Below, piece by piece: positions 16,993 to 26,627 of a stretch of DNA of 64,000 bases. The stretch lies in assembly GCA_963706515.1 (NCBI GenBank), contig CAVPMW010000007.1, positions 124,001 through 188,000 of the forward strand, given 5' to 3'. Below the pieces are notes generated by a model. It searched no databases and was not told where the DNA came from. It was given only the letters and a program-made list of their open reading frames with translations. Both the position numbers and the translations under genes were made by a program. Position 1 is the first letter of the stretch. Each line of letters begins with the position of its first letter. This DNA comes from CAVPMW01 sp963706515. Its GTDB lineage: Bacteria; Chloroflexota; Anaerolineae; Anaerolineales; UBA4823.

Positions 16993-19506
16993 ATGCTGCG
17001 TTTCTTGATCCTCGCCGGCTTGATCGCCATAATGGTCGTTTGCCTTGGAGTGGGCGCCAGCACTGCTCTGGCAGTGAACGGACCTATCCACCCAGGAAAT
17101 GTTCTTTTCCCAATCCAGCATACAACCGAGCAGATTTATGCCCTGCGTTATCCGCAGCAAACTGACCGGGCGCAGTATTATCTGCGGTTAGTTGACCGGC
17201 GGATAGACGATGTGACGTTAGTGCCAGATGGCTCAGCGAAAATTCTGGCTCTCCATTTCATGGAGGAAAACCTAAACCAGGCTATCAGCCTGATTGATAA
17301 GGCGCAGGGAGAAGATAACGCTCATTTGCGCGGCCATCTGACCGTGCTGATGATCAAGCTGGATCACGCAATGCACACCCTAACGGAAGTACCGCCCGAA
17401 TCGGCCGGTTTCCTGACCTCCCTCCAGGCTAAATTATTCGCTCTGCATTCGCTGCTTGGTATGAATCAACCCGATTCTAGCCAGGCGGATTCCTCTACCA
17501 CTTCAACGACCAGCAGCACTTCCCCACCCCCTTCATTGTCGTCCGTCAACAGCACCTCAACGATAAGTAATACCGAAAGCACAACGACAATCGACCCAAG
17601 AATTGTAGCCTTTTTACAGGGCAGCCCCGGCGCCCAACATGACTTCTTCCCCCTCACCGGACAGCACGCGCCCCTCTCGTGTGATAGCTGCCATAAAAAT
17701 GGGCAGTTTGCTGGCACGCCCACGCAATGTGCAGACTGTCACACCGACGTCAAACCTGCGAACCATTACGCCGGCGACTGTGCAGCCTGCCATACAACCA
17801 ACTCCTGGCAAGATATCCACTTCGATCATAATTTAGTTGCGGCAACAAGCTGCAGCACCTGCCATACAAAAGACGAGCCAGCCAACCATTTCCCCGGTCA
17901 ATGCTCGCTCTGTCACACCACGACTGCCTGGCAGCCCGCGCATTTCAGTCACACCGGGCAGACCGACTGCACTTCTTGCCACACCAAAGATAAGCCCGCC
18001 AACCATTTCCCCGGTCAGTGTTCGCAGTGCCACTCCACTACGGCGTGGCAGCCTGCTCATTTCAACCATGCCGGCTTTAACGACTGCACCTCCTGCCACA
18101 CTAAGGACAAGCCGGCCAATCACTTCTCCGGGCAGTGCTCGCTGTGTCACAACACCACCGCCTGGGCGCAGGCGCACATGAACCATACCGGCTTAACTAA
18201 CTGCACCTCCTGTCACACTAAAGACAAGCCAGCCAACCATTTCGCCGGACAGTGCTCGCTGTGTCACAATACCACCGCCTGGGCGCAAGCTCACATGAAC
18301 CATACCGGGCTGACTGACTGCACTTCCTGTCACACCAAGGACAAGCCGGCCAATCACTTCGCCGGGCAGTGCTCGCTGTGTCACAATACCACTGCCTGGG
18401 CGCAGGCGCATATGAACCATACCGGCTTGACCGACTGCGTCTCCTGCCACACCAAGGACAAGCCAGCCAACCATTTCGCCGGGCAGTGCTCACAGTGTCA
18501 CAGTACAACTACCTGGCAAGGCGCCCATTTCGACCACACCGGTCTGACCGACTGCGTCTCCTGCCACACCAATGACAAGCCTGCCAACCATTTCGCCGGG
18601 CAGTGCTCGAACTGCCACAGTACCACCACCTGGCAAGGCGCGCATTTCGACCACACCGGTCTGACTGACTGCGTCTCCTGCCACGCGCGCCCCGCCAACC
18701 ATTTCCCCGGTCAGTGTTCGCAGTGTCACAACACCAATTCCTGGGGGCAGGTTAACTTCAGCCACCAGGGACTCACCGACTGCCAATCCTGCCACAACCG
18801 CCCTGCCAACCATTTCCCCGGGCAGTGTTCGAACTGCCACAACACCAATGCCTGGGGCCAGGCCAACTTCAGCCACCAGGGACTCACCGACTGCCAATCC
18901 TGCCACAACCGCCCGGCCAACCATTTCCCGGGGCAGTGCTCGAACTGCCACAACACCAGTGACTGGGGTCAGGCCAACTTCAGCCATCAAGGGCTCACCG
19001 ACTGCCAGTCCTGCCACGACCGCCCGGCGAACCATTTCCCGGGGCAGTGCTCGAACTGCCACAACACCAGCTCCTTTAGCCAGGTCAACTTCAGCCACCA
19101 GGGACTCACCGACTGCCAGTCTTGCCACGACCGACCAGCAGGACACTTCAGCGGGCAGTGCTCCCTGTGCCACAACACCGATGCCTGGCAGCCCGCTAAT
19201 TTCAACCATCAAGGTCAGACGAATTGCCAGTCCTGCCACGACCGACCAGCAGGACACTGGGCAGGACAGTGCTCGCAGTGCCATAACACCAATGCATGGT
19301 CCCCGGTAAGCGTTGACAATCATACCTTCCCGATGAACCATGGCGACGCCCATGGAAATTGCAGCAGCTGCCATAATGGCACTGACACTAATGTGAACTG
19401 CTATCGCTGCCACGACCAGCAGCGGACCGAACAGAATCACGCGGATCGAGGGATTACCGACATCGCCGGTCGCTGCATCGGTTGCCACCCACGAGGCGGC
19501 GATTGA
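16993..19506 (+). CDS. DUF5667-like plus 32-haem c-type cytochrome
   Basis: The 837-residue protein is intact. Residues 1-27 form a signal peptide or anchor. Residues about 30-155 form a helical domain (NVLFPIQHTTEQIYALRYP, RAQYYLRLVDRRIDDV) resembling DUF5667. A Ser/Thr-rich linker follows (about 157-200). From residue 230 to the end I count 32 CxxCH motifs, mostly in pairs within tandem units of 39 aa (CTSCHTKDKPANHFAGQ CSLCH...) and, later, 37 aa (CQSCHNRPANHFPGQ CSNCH...). Each unit also carries conserved His in PANHF and in HFxH/NFSH, probably distal haem ligands. It is expected outside the cytoplasmic membrane as an electron wire or storage protein. ATG follows a GAGGA ribosome-binding site. 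Confidence 0.9.
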   Translation: MLRFLILAGLIAIMVVCLGVGASTALAVNGPIHPGNVLFPIQHTTEQIYALRYPQQTDRAQYYLRLVDRRIDDVTLVPDGSAKILALHFMEENLNQAISLIDKAQGEDNAHLRGHLTVLMIKLDHAMHTLTEVPPESAGFLTSLQAKLFALHSLLGMNQPDSSQADSSTTSTTSSTSPPPSLSSVNSTSTISNTESTTTIDPRIVAFLQGSPGAQHDFFPLTGQHAPLSCDSCHKNGQFAGTPTQCADCHTDVKPANHYAGDCAACHTTNSWQDIHFDHNLVAATSCSTCHTKDEPANHFPGQCSLCHTTTAWQPAHFSHTGQTDCTSCHTKDKPANHFPGQCSQCHSTTAWQPAHFNHAGFNDCTSCHTKDKPANHFSGQCSLCHNTTAWAQAHMNHTGLTNCTSCHTKDKPANHFAGQCSLCHNTTAWAQAHMNHTGLTDCTSCHTKDKPANHFAGQCSLCHNTTAWAQAHMNHTGLTDCVSCHTKDKPANHFAGQCSQCHSTTTWQGAHFDHTGLTDCVSCHTNDKPANHFAGQCSNCHSTTTWQGAHFDHTGLTDCVSCHARPANHFPGQCSQCHNTNSWGQVNFSHQGLTDCQSCHNRPANHFPGQCSNCHNTNAWGQANFSHQGLTDCQSCHNRPANHFPGQCSNCHNTSDWGQANFSHQGLTDCQSCHDRPANHFPGQCSNCHNTSSFSQVNFSHQGLTDCQSCHDRPAGHFSGQCSLCHNTDAWQPANFNHQGQTNCQSCHDRPAGHWAGQCSQCHNTNAWSPVSVDNHTFPMNHGDAHGNCSSCHNGTDTNVNCYRCHDQQRTEQNHADRGITDIAGRCIGCHPRGGD
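17845..19290 (+). repeat. Tandem 111-117 bp coding repeats (haem units)
   Basis: Roughly a dozen units within the 32-haem cytochrome gene. Units of 117 bp (39 codons) occupy about 17845-18680 and units of 111 bp (37 codons) about 18680-19290. The two classes differ by loss of two codons between CxxCH and PANHF. Neighbouring units are nearly identical in DNA, which indicates recent duplication. Confidence 0.85.
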
Positions 19507-19526
19507 GGTTATAATATTGGACAATT

Positions 19527-19790
19527 ATGAGTGTATTTAGTCTTAAGGGTTTGCTCAAGCAAGAAACTACACGCCGCCAGGCGCTGGCTGCAGGCTATGT
19601 AGAGCCAGATCGTGCGCGCTGCATCCAGTGCGGGATCTGCTCGTACAACTGCCCAATTTCTATCGACGTGCGGCGTTATGCCCGGCAAGGCCTCCCGATC
19701 CATGACAGCCACTGCCTGACCTGTGGGGAATGTGTGGCGCGCTGCCCGCGCGGAGTGCTCACTTTCAAGCGCACCAATCTCCCTGACTGA
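19527..19790 (+). CDS. 2x[4Fe-4S] ferredoxin-like protein
   Basis: The 87-residue protein has two cluster motifs, CIQCGICSYNCP (about residues 35-46) and CLTCGECVARCP (about 67-78), separated by a Val-Arg-Arg-rich stretch. Spacing matches dicluster ferredoxins and HdrC/GlpC-type iron-sulfur domains. It lies 20 bases after the 32-haem cytochrome and 24 bases before the flavoprotein, so it probably passes electrons between the flavoprotein and a membrane partner. It is cytoplasmic, with no signal peptide. Confidence 0.88.
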   Translation: MSVFSLKGLLKQETTRRQALAAGYVEPDRARCIQCGICSYNCPISIDVRRYARQGLPIHDSHCLTCGECVARCPRGVLTFKRTNLPD

Positions 19791-19814
19791 TCATTTTCGT
19801 TTATTATTACAGCC

Positions 19815-21144
19815 ATGCGTCGCTACGCCATCATCGGCTTGGGTGCAGCCGGAGTTTCCGCTGCAGAATCCATCCGGAGCCACGATCCATCTGGTCTCAT
19901 CACCTTGATCGGAGATGAACCCCAAGGGTATTATTCGCGCCCGGGGCTGGCTTACTACCTGACGGGCGAGATTCCCGAAAATCAGCTCTTTCCATATACC
20001 GACGCGGATTTTAAAGCATTAGATGTGAAGCGCCTGCACGCGAAAGTAACGCGTATCGATCCGCAGTACGCACCGGGTAGAGCTAAGTACAGGTGCGGCC
20101 TTGCCTTATGACCGCTTGCTCATCGCTACCGGCGCAACGGCAGTTCGACCAAATGTAGACGGCCTCCAGGCGCAGGGAGTCGTCAAGCTGGATAACATTG
20201 AAGACGCCCAGCGCATTTTAAAACTGGCACGTAAAGCCCATCACGCGGTAGTCGTTGGCGGTGGAATTACCGCTTTAGAAATAACCGAGGGATTAATCGC
20301 CAGAGGGGTGAAAGTCCATTACTTGCTGCGCGGGGATCGCTACTGGGGCAATGTCCTGGATGAAACAGAGTCCAAGATTATCGAGCACCGCTTGATTGAT
20401 GAAGGCGTTCAGATCCATTACCACACCGAGCTCGATGAAATCGTGCAGCAAGGCGGTCGTGTTCAAGGAATCCGAACTCGGGACGGGCGGCAGATTAAAT
20501 GTGAGATTTTTGCGTATGCAATTGGAGTCCAACCGCGAGCAGAGCTTGCTAAAGTCTCCGGGCTCCAGATCGATCGCGGCATCCTGGTGGATGAGTACTT
20601 GTGCAGCAGCCAGGCGGATATCTTCGCGGCAGGGGATGTCGCTCAGGTATATGATCCATTAGCTGGCAAATCCGTTGTAGATAGCCTCTGGAATCCTGCG
20701 TGCGAGCAGGGAGTAGTGGCTGGAATGAATATGACTGGGCGCACGCAAATTTATTGCAAGACTGTGGCGCTAAACGTAACCCGTCTGGCAGATTTGACCA
20801 CAACCATTATCGGGCTGGTTGGCCATGGGGTTGATCCTGACCTGGTGGGCATCGTCCATGGCGACAGCGAAACCTTTCGCCAGCTGCCCGATGCGATCGC
20901 CGCCCAGGCAGATTTCGACGTCAACCGGCTGCGTTTGATGACCGGAGAAACATCCCTACTGGGTGCAATCGTGATGGGGGACCAGACCCTTTCCCATCCT
21001 ATCCAATACCTCGTCGTTCACCAGGTCGATATCACCGCGATCCGCGACCAGCTTCTCGCCCCAGACGCACCAATCGCAGACATCATCGCTGATTTTTGGA
21101 CGAAGTATAATTCCAATGGTGCGCGTAGAACACAGCAACCGTGA
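19815..21144 (+). CDS. FAD-dependent NAD(P) oxidoreductase (frameshifted)
   Basis: Pyridine nucleotide-disulfide oxidoreductase family. The N-terminal FAD dinucleotide fold is RYAIIGLGAAGVSAAESI; YYSRPGLAYYL and LLIATGATAVRP follow; the NAD(P) fold is HHAVVVGGGITALEITEGL; the second FAD motif is DIFAAGDVAQVYD. The frame breaks near 20070, where one extra base separates RIDPQ from HRVELSTGAALPYDRLL. Repaired length is about 440 aa. No redox-active CxxxxC is seen, so it resembles NADH:rubredoxin or ferredoxin reductases. It overlaps the next gene by 29 bases and probably exchanges electrons between NAD(P)H and the ferredoxin. Confidence 0.85.
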
Positions 21145-21814
21145 GCTCTGGGCGGCGTTTTTTGCCATAATCTTCATCACCATAATTTACCTGGGGGTGG
21201 TGTTGTTATTGAGCGGCATCCCTCCCGCCAGCGACATTTTCGGTCATGCACTGGGTATTTTCGGTTTCATCCTCATGCTCATGACCGAAATCCTATATTC
21301 TATCCGCAAACGCAGGCGGACTGCTCGCTGGGGGAGGCTGTCCAGCTGGCTCCGTTTCCACATCTTCACCGGTCTGGTTGGGCCATACATGGTGCTCTTG
21401 CATTCTTCCTGGAAGTTCAATGGCGAGGCAGGGCTCACCATGCTGTTAACGATCGTTATCGTTGCCAGTGGTTTTGTCGGTCGTTATATCTATACCTCCA
21501 TCCCCCATACTCCGGACGGCGCTGAGCTGCAAACGGAAGAGCTCAATCAATATATTGCCTCTATGGAAGCAGACATCCAAATCAGAAAGGCTATCCAATC
21601 GCCCACCATCGAGCAGTCTAAACAATTAAAAAGGTTATATACAAGACAACGCAGGCTGCGCCGCCAGATCGCATCCCTGGCTGCCGCGCGGCGGATGTTC
21701 TCGGTCTGGCATACCCTGCATATTCCGATTGGCGTGGTTCTGTTCACTGCTGCATTTATCCACATCATCGCCACTATCTATCTCGTCACGCTCCCCCGCC
21801 TGCTGCATAATTGA
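21116..21814 (+). CDS. Cytochrome-b-like four-helix membrane protein
   Basis: The 232-residue protein has helices at about residues 11-33, 42-62, 82-104 (with HIFTGLVGPYMVLLHSSW) and 194-222 (WHTLHIPIGVVLFTAAFIHIIA). Paired histidines in the last two fit a b-haem site, as in cytochrome b561 or NarI-like proteins. A charged loop of about 60 residues separates helices 3 and 4. Translationally coupled to the FAD oxidoreductase, it is likely the membrane entry point linking the cytoplasmic ferredoxin/flavoprotein to the external multihaem cytochromes. Confidence 0.72.
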   Translation: MVRVEHSNRELWAAFFAIIFITIIYLGVVLLLSGIPPASDIFGHALGIFGFILMLMTEILYSIRKRRRTARWGRLSSWLRFHIFTGLVGPYMVLLHSSWKFNGEAGLTMLLTIVIVASGFVGRYIYTSIPHTPDGAELQTEELNQYIASMEADIQIRKAIQSPTIEQSKQLKRLYTRQRRLRRQIASLAAARRMFSVWHTLHIPIGVVLFTAAFIHIIATIYLVTLPRLLHN

Positions 21815-21937
21815 TTTCCACCCACAGACAATATTCAAAATAGAATACCCTTCAATTTTAGAATTCCCTCAAACGACCATTAAGGACAAATTGTATCCAG
21901 TATTGATGACATTAGTCGCTACGTGAAATAGTTGGAT

Positions 21938-21948
21938 TTTGCTACAAT
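21938..21948 (+). promoter_or_regulatory. Extended -10 promoter upstream of formate dehydrogenase
   Basis: TTTGC followed by TACAAT (21943-21948) gives a TGn extended -10; no good -35 hexamer is visible at 17 bases. It lies in the 287-base gap between the cytochrome-b-like gene and fdhA, leaving a leader of about 145 bases. Confidence 0.4.
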
Positions 21949-22101
21949 GGACGCGTATGTCAGCGAAATCATCGCTTTACAAATTATTATTATTTAGTTT
22001 TGAAATTATCCGGCGATCAAGCGCCAAGCCCATATTCGCTTTCGAAACATACTAGCCTTACTGAATTACCAAAACCCCGATAAGGAGTCTGGCGCACTCT
22101 T

Positions 22102-24889
22102 ATGGTAAACCTGTCCGTTAACGGTCGCAAAATCCAGACTGAAAGCGGCAAGACTATCCTGCAGGTGGCAGAAGACGCCGGCATCCACATACCTGTCCTG
22201 TGCCATCATCCGGCACTGCCTCCAGAAGGCGCCTGCCGTATCTGCCTGGTAGAGATCGAGAAGCAGCGTGCTCTCCAGCCAGCGTGTACCTTCCCTGCAT
22301 CAGAAGGTCTGGTCGTCCATACTCATTCCCCTAAGGTGGTCGAGGCGCGCAAATTTGTCCTGGAGATGCTTCTCTCCGACCACCCTTTTGACTGCATGAC
22401 CTGCGACGCAACCGGCGACTGCCTCCTGCAGGACCTGGTTTATGAATACGGGGTCCGGACCGAGGTTTACCCGGGGCTGCACCACGAGTATCCCATCGAC
22501 GACCCCAACCCGTTTATCCAGGTCGATCGCAATAAATGTATTCTCTGCCGGCGCTGTGTCAGAGCCTGCAGCTATATCAACGGCGTCGAAGCGATCAATG
22601 TAGTCTACCGGGGATTCAATGCGCATATCGCCTTTGGCGCCGATTCAGTCATGGCGGAAAGCACCTGCGAGTTTTGTGGAAGCTGCGTGGCAGTCTGCCC
22701 TACGGCCGCGCTCTATCCAAAAATGTCGCTAGGCAAAGGGCGCGCCTGGCAGGTCAAGCGAGTGCAAACCGTCTGCTCTTACTGCGGAGTTGGCTGCCAG
22801 CTCGTGCTCGAAGTGAAAGACAACAAGATCGTCAAAGTTGAATCCGCCTGGGATGGCCCGGTAAACCACGGCTGGACCTGCGTCAAAGGGCGCTTCGGCT
22901 ACGATTACGTCCACCACCCCGACCGCTTGAAGACCCCGAAGGTGCGTAAATATCTGCTGGAGGGTACACCACGCCGAGCGCGACCGCGGCGAATGGGTGG
23001 AAGTCGATTGGGACACCGCCCTGGATATCACTGCCCGAAAATTGCGCACTGCCAGGGACACGTATGGTTCCAACTCCATTGGCGTGCTGACCTCGGCCAA
23101 GTGCACCAACGAAGAAAACTACCTGATGAATAAGTTCGCCCGGCAGGTGATCGGGACGAATAATATCGACCATTGCGCCCGTCTCTGACACTCCAGCACC
23201 GTGGCCGGTCTGGCCACTTCGTTCGGCTCTGGCGCAATGTCCAATTCGATTGAAGATGTTGCCACCGAAGCCAGGGCATATTTCATCATCGGCTCGAACA
23301 CCACCGAACAGCATCCGGTGATCGGGATGCGCATCCGCCAGGCGGTCAAGCAGCGCGGCGCGATCTTAATCGTCGCCGACCCGCGGCGCATTCGACATGA
23401 CCGAGTTTGCCACCCTCCACTTGCAGCATAAACCCGGCACCGATATCGCTCTGGTCAACGGCTTGATGAATATCATCCTGGAAAAGGGATGGGAGGACGA
23501 GGCTTTCATCGCTGAGCGCAGCGAAGGGATTCGAAGAGCTCAGGACCCTGCTCCAGGAGTACACGCCCGAAAGGGTGGCTGAGATCACCGGGGTGCCGGT
23601 CGAGCAGCTCTATCAGGCTGCTGAGATTATGGGTACGACCAAACCGATGGCGGTCATGTGGGCGATGGGCATCACCCAGCATATCACCGGCGTGCACAAT
23701 GTGATGAACCTGGCCAACCTGCAGATGCTGCTGGGCAACATGGGCATCCCCGGCGGCGGGGTGAACCCACTGCGCGGCCAGAATAACGTGCAGGGCGCCT
23801 GCGATATGGGTGGTCTGCCCAATGTTTACCCGGCATACCAGCCGGTGACATCGGAGGAGGCCCGGCAAGAAATTTGAGGCAGCCTGGGGAGTGCCGTTAT
23901 CGAACAAAGTCGGTCTGACGGTGACCGAGATGATCCCGGGCATTCTGGAGGGGAAAATCAAGGCGCTGTATATCCTGGGCGAAGACCCGATCATGAGCGA
24001 TCCGGATACCAACCACATCCGCCATTGCCTGGAGGAATGTGATTTCATCGTGCTGCAGGATATCTTCCCCACCGAAACTGCGCCCTATGCCGATGTGCTT
24101 TTACCTGGGGTATCCTTTGCCGAAAAAAGCGGCACGTTCACCAATACCGAACGGCGCATCCAGCTGGTGCGCAAAGCGATCGAGCCCGCAGGAGAAGCCT
24201 GGGAGGACTGGAGGATTACTGCCAGCCTGGCAAAACGAGTGCTCGCTGAAGGCGGAAGAAAGGTCGCAGAAGCAGCTTATGCGGGGTGGGATTATGCTGA
24301 TCCAGCAGAGATAATGACCGAAATCGCCTCGTTAACCCCCAGCTATGCTGGGGTAAGCCATGCACGGCTGGAACGTGGGGAGACCTTCCAATGGCCGGTG
24401 AAAGACGCTTCCCATCCCGGGACGCCGATCCTGCACGTGGGGAAGTTCACCCGCGGCCTGGGTAAATTCACCCCAATTGAGTACATCCCTCCGGCAGAGC
24501 TGCCGGACCAAGAATATCCGATGGTGCTGAGCACCGGCCGCGTGCTTTACCACTGGCACGGTGGAGAGATGACTCGCCGCTCGCAGGGTCTTCTGGAGAT
24601 CTACAGCAAGCCGCTCATCGAAGTCAATGATGAGGATGCACAAAGGTTGGGCCTCAATGGGAATAAACGGGTGCGCGTCTCCTCCCGCCGGGGAACCATC
24701 GAGGCCGATGCCCTGGTGACCGACCGGGTGCCGCCAGGGATGGTGTATGGCAATTTCCATTTCCCCGAGGCCTCCATTAATAACCTGACGATCGCCGCCC
24801 TGGATCCTGTCTCTAAGATCCCGGAGTACAAAGTGTGTGCGGTAAAAGTCGAGGCGGTCCAGGAAGGCTCGACACAAGCCTCCAGGTAA
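22102..24889 (+). CDS. fdhA: Selenocysteine formate dehydrogenase, catalytic subunit (frameshifted)
   Basis: Oxidises formate to CO2 at a Mo/W-bis-pyranopterin site. Domains in order: NuoG-like [2Fe-2S] (VLCHHPALPPEGACRIC), His-Cys3 [4Fe-4S] (HPFDCMTCDATGDC), two [4Fe-4S] clusters (CILCRRCVRAC; CEFCGSCVAVCP), the proximal cluster motif CSYCGVGC, then the molybdopterin domains. The active site is the in-frame TGA at 23186-23188, in the context HCARL-Sec-HSSTVAG, as in E. coli FdhF. Four single-base insertions (near 22970, 23390, 23530 and 23870) must be removed to read it through; the frame then steps +1 each time. Repaired length is about 928 aa. The final part (PPAELPDQEYPMVLSTGR, HFPEASINNLT) is the pterin-binding C-terminal domain. 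The NuoE and NuoF homologues follow within 5 bases, indicating an NAD-dependent soluble complex. Confidence 0.93.
23186..23217 (+). promoter_or_regulatory. Bacterial SECIS element after the Sec UGA codon
   Basis: UGA at 23186-23188 is followed by 12 bases and then a perfect 6-bp stem (GTGGCC 23201-23206 with GGCCAC 23212-23217) with the loop GGTCT (23207-23211). From memory, the E. coli fdhF element also presents GGUCU in its loop, starting 18 bases after UGA; here the distance is likewise 18. SelB should bind the loop and deliver Sec-tRNA. Confidence 0.9.
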
Positions 24890-24893
24890 CGAT

Positions 24894-25352
24894 ATGGTAT
24901 CCACAACCGGTGCATATATCCCCAACCCAAAAGCGCGCGCCAGGCTGCTGGCCGCCCTGTATATGGCTCAGGAACAATATGGCTGGCTCAGCCCCGAGGC
25001 CATCCAGAGCGTCGCCGACCGGCTTCATCTGACCCCGGGGCAGGTCTATTCGACAGCGAGCTTCTATACTATGTTCAAGCTCGGACCTCAGGGCCAGTAT
25101 CGGGTGCAGGTCTGCGAGGGATTATCCTGCTACCTGGTGGGCGGCGCCGAACCGATCATCGATTATATTAAGAGACGGCTTGGCATCACCTCCGGGGATA
25201 CCTCTGCCGACGGCAAATTCACCCTGGAATTCGTCCAATGCCTCGCTGCCTGCGACCTGGCGCCTGCAATCAAAATCAACGACGAGCTGTACGGCCATAT
25301 CACCGCCGAAACAATCGACAGCTTGATTGCCGATCTTTCGGTAAAAGCGTAG
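24894..25352 (+). CDS. Formate dehydrogenase NuoE-like [2Fe-2S] subunit
   Basis: The 152-residue protein has the helical N-terminus of NuoE/HoxE (LLAALYMAQEQYGWLSPEAIQ, VYSTASFYTMF) and a thioredoxin-like [2Fe-2S] domain with Cys pairs CEGLSC (about residues 75-80) and CLAAC (about 117-121). It carries electrons within the diaphorase part of the complex. It starts 5 bases after fdhA and ends 4 bases before the NuoF-like gene. Confidence 0.92.
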   Translation: MVSTTGAYIPNPKARARLLAALYMAQEQYGWLSPEAIQSVADRLHLTPGQVYSTASFYTMFKLGPQGQYRVQVCEGLSCYLVGGAEPIIDYIKRRLGITSGDTSADGKFTLEFVQCLAACDLAPAIKINDELYGHITAETIDSLIADLSVKA

Positions 25353-25355
25353 CCA

Positions 25356-26627
25356 ATGTTCGAGCCAGTTCTCACCCAAAATATCTACCGCCCGGACTCT
25401 GAAAAGATATCCACATACCTGGCTTTCGGCGGGTACGAAGCCGCCCGCCTGGCGCTAACCGAATTTACACCTGACGAGCTTATAGAGATGATCAAGCGCT
25501 CAGGTTTGCGCGGCCGGGGAGGGGCAGGCTTTCCCGCTGGGGTCAAATGGGGCTTTTTGCCGAAGGAAGCCCACATCCCAAAGATCCTGGTGGTTAATGC
25601 AGATGAAGGCGAACCGGGTACGTTTAAAGACCGCCAGATCATCGAATGCGATCCACACCAAATTATCGAGGGCGTGATCATTTCTTCTTACGCCGTGGGA
25701 GCCCACCAGGCATACGTTTATATACGTGGAGAATTCTCCCTGGGATCCCAGCGCTTGATCACAGCCATTGCCGATGCATATGATCATGGCTTTTTGGGAC
25801 AGGACCTTTTTGGCACAGGATTTCATTTGGATATGTCTGTCCACCGCGGTGCAGGCGCATATATCTGCGGTGAAGAGACAGCCATGCTCGAATTGCTGGA
25901 AGGTAAGCCCGGCAACCCCCGCCTGAAACCCCCCTACCCGGCACAGGTCGGCCTGTTCGGCTTGCCAACCCTGGTGCATAACATCGAGACTCTGGCGTGC
26001 ATCAAGCATATCGTTCTGCGAGGCCCGGAGTGGTTTGCAAGCATTGGCACAACGGACAGCAAAGGACCAAAAATTTTCTCGGTAAGCGGGCACGTCGCCC
26101 GCCCTGGCAATTACGAGCTGCCCCTCGGAACCCCTTTGAGTGAAATTATCTATGAATATGCTGGAGGCGTCCCCGGCGGCAAGCAGATCAAAGCGGTCAT
26201 CCCAGGAGGTACCTCTACCCCAATCCTTACCGCCGATCAGCTGGATACTCCGATGGCGTTTGAGACGCTCGAAAATGCAGGTACGCAATTGGGCACCGGC
26301 GCTATCATTGTGATGGACGAAACCACCTGTATGGTAGAGGTTGCGCGTCGTACCGCCAAATTCTATGCCCATGAGTTGTGTGGGCGCTGTACGCCCTGCC
26401 GGATCGGCTCATTTCGCCTGTATGAGACATTAGACCGCATTCAGAATGGGGATGGTTTAGACGACGACATCGAACGCGCCCTGTACTTATCCCAAAACAT
26501 CGATGGGCGCACTTTCTGCCCGATGGGCGCAGCCCTGGTCAATCCTGCCCGCTCAACGATCCTCAAATTCAAAGAGGAATATGAATATCATATTCGCAAC
26601 AAAGGCTGTTGGGTTGGAAAAAAATAG
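25356..26627 (+). CDS. Formate dehydrogenase NuoF-like NADH-binding subunit
   Basis: The 423-residue diaphorase subunit binds FMN, NAD and one [4Fe-4S]. Visible: the Gly-rich NADH loop (GLRGRGGAGFPAGVKW), the FMN site (VVNADEGEPGTFKDR and GAYICGEETAMLELLEG), an SLBB domain (ISVSGHVARPGNYELPLGTPLSEII is represented here by KIFSVSGHVARPGNY) and the cluster motif CGRCTPCR with a fourth Cys in FCPMGA. It passes formate electrons to NAD+. The gene is intact, unlike fdhA. No ferredoxin-binding or hydrogenase subunit follows, so a simple FdhABC-type enzyme is likely. Confidence 0.93.
   Translation: MFEPVLTQNIYRPDSEKISTYLAFGGYEAARLALTEFTPDELIEMIKRSGLRGRGGAGFPAGVKWGFLPKEAHIPKILVVNADEGEPGTFKDRQIIECDPHQIIEGVIISSYAVGAHQAYVYIRGEFSLGSQRLITAIADAYDHGFLGQDLFGTGFHLDMSVHRGAGAYICGEETAMLELLEGKPGNPRLKPPYPAQVGLFGLPTLVHNIETLACIKHIVLRGPEWFASIGTTDSKGPKIFSVSGHVARPGNYELPLGTPLSEIIYEYAGGVPGGKQIKAVIPGGTSTPILTADQLDTPMAFETLENAGTQLGTGAIIVMDETTCMVEVARRTAKFYAHELCGRCTPCRIGSFRLYETLDRIQNGDGLDDDIERALYLSQNIDGRTFCPMGAALVNPARSTILKFKEEYEYHIRNKGCWVGKK

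Noticed and set aside
17845..19290. Regular repeats resembling a CRISPR array
   Set aside because: Period of 111-117 bp without variable spacers; the repeats are in frame and encode CxxCH haem units.
18490..19524. 344-residue open frame on the minus strand opposite the 32-haem cytochrome
   Set aside because: It is the complement of the repeated cytochrome code, giving a Val/Ala/Leu-rich repeat with no own start signal.
23186..23188. In-frame stop in fdhA read as a pseudogene
   Set aside because: The TGA sits exactly at the Sec/Cys active-site position and is followed by a SECIS hairpin with the GGTCT loop at the expected distance.
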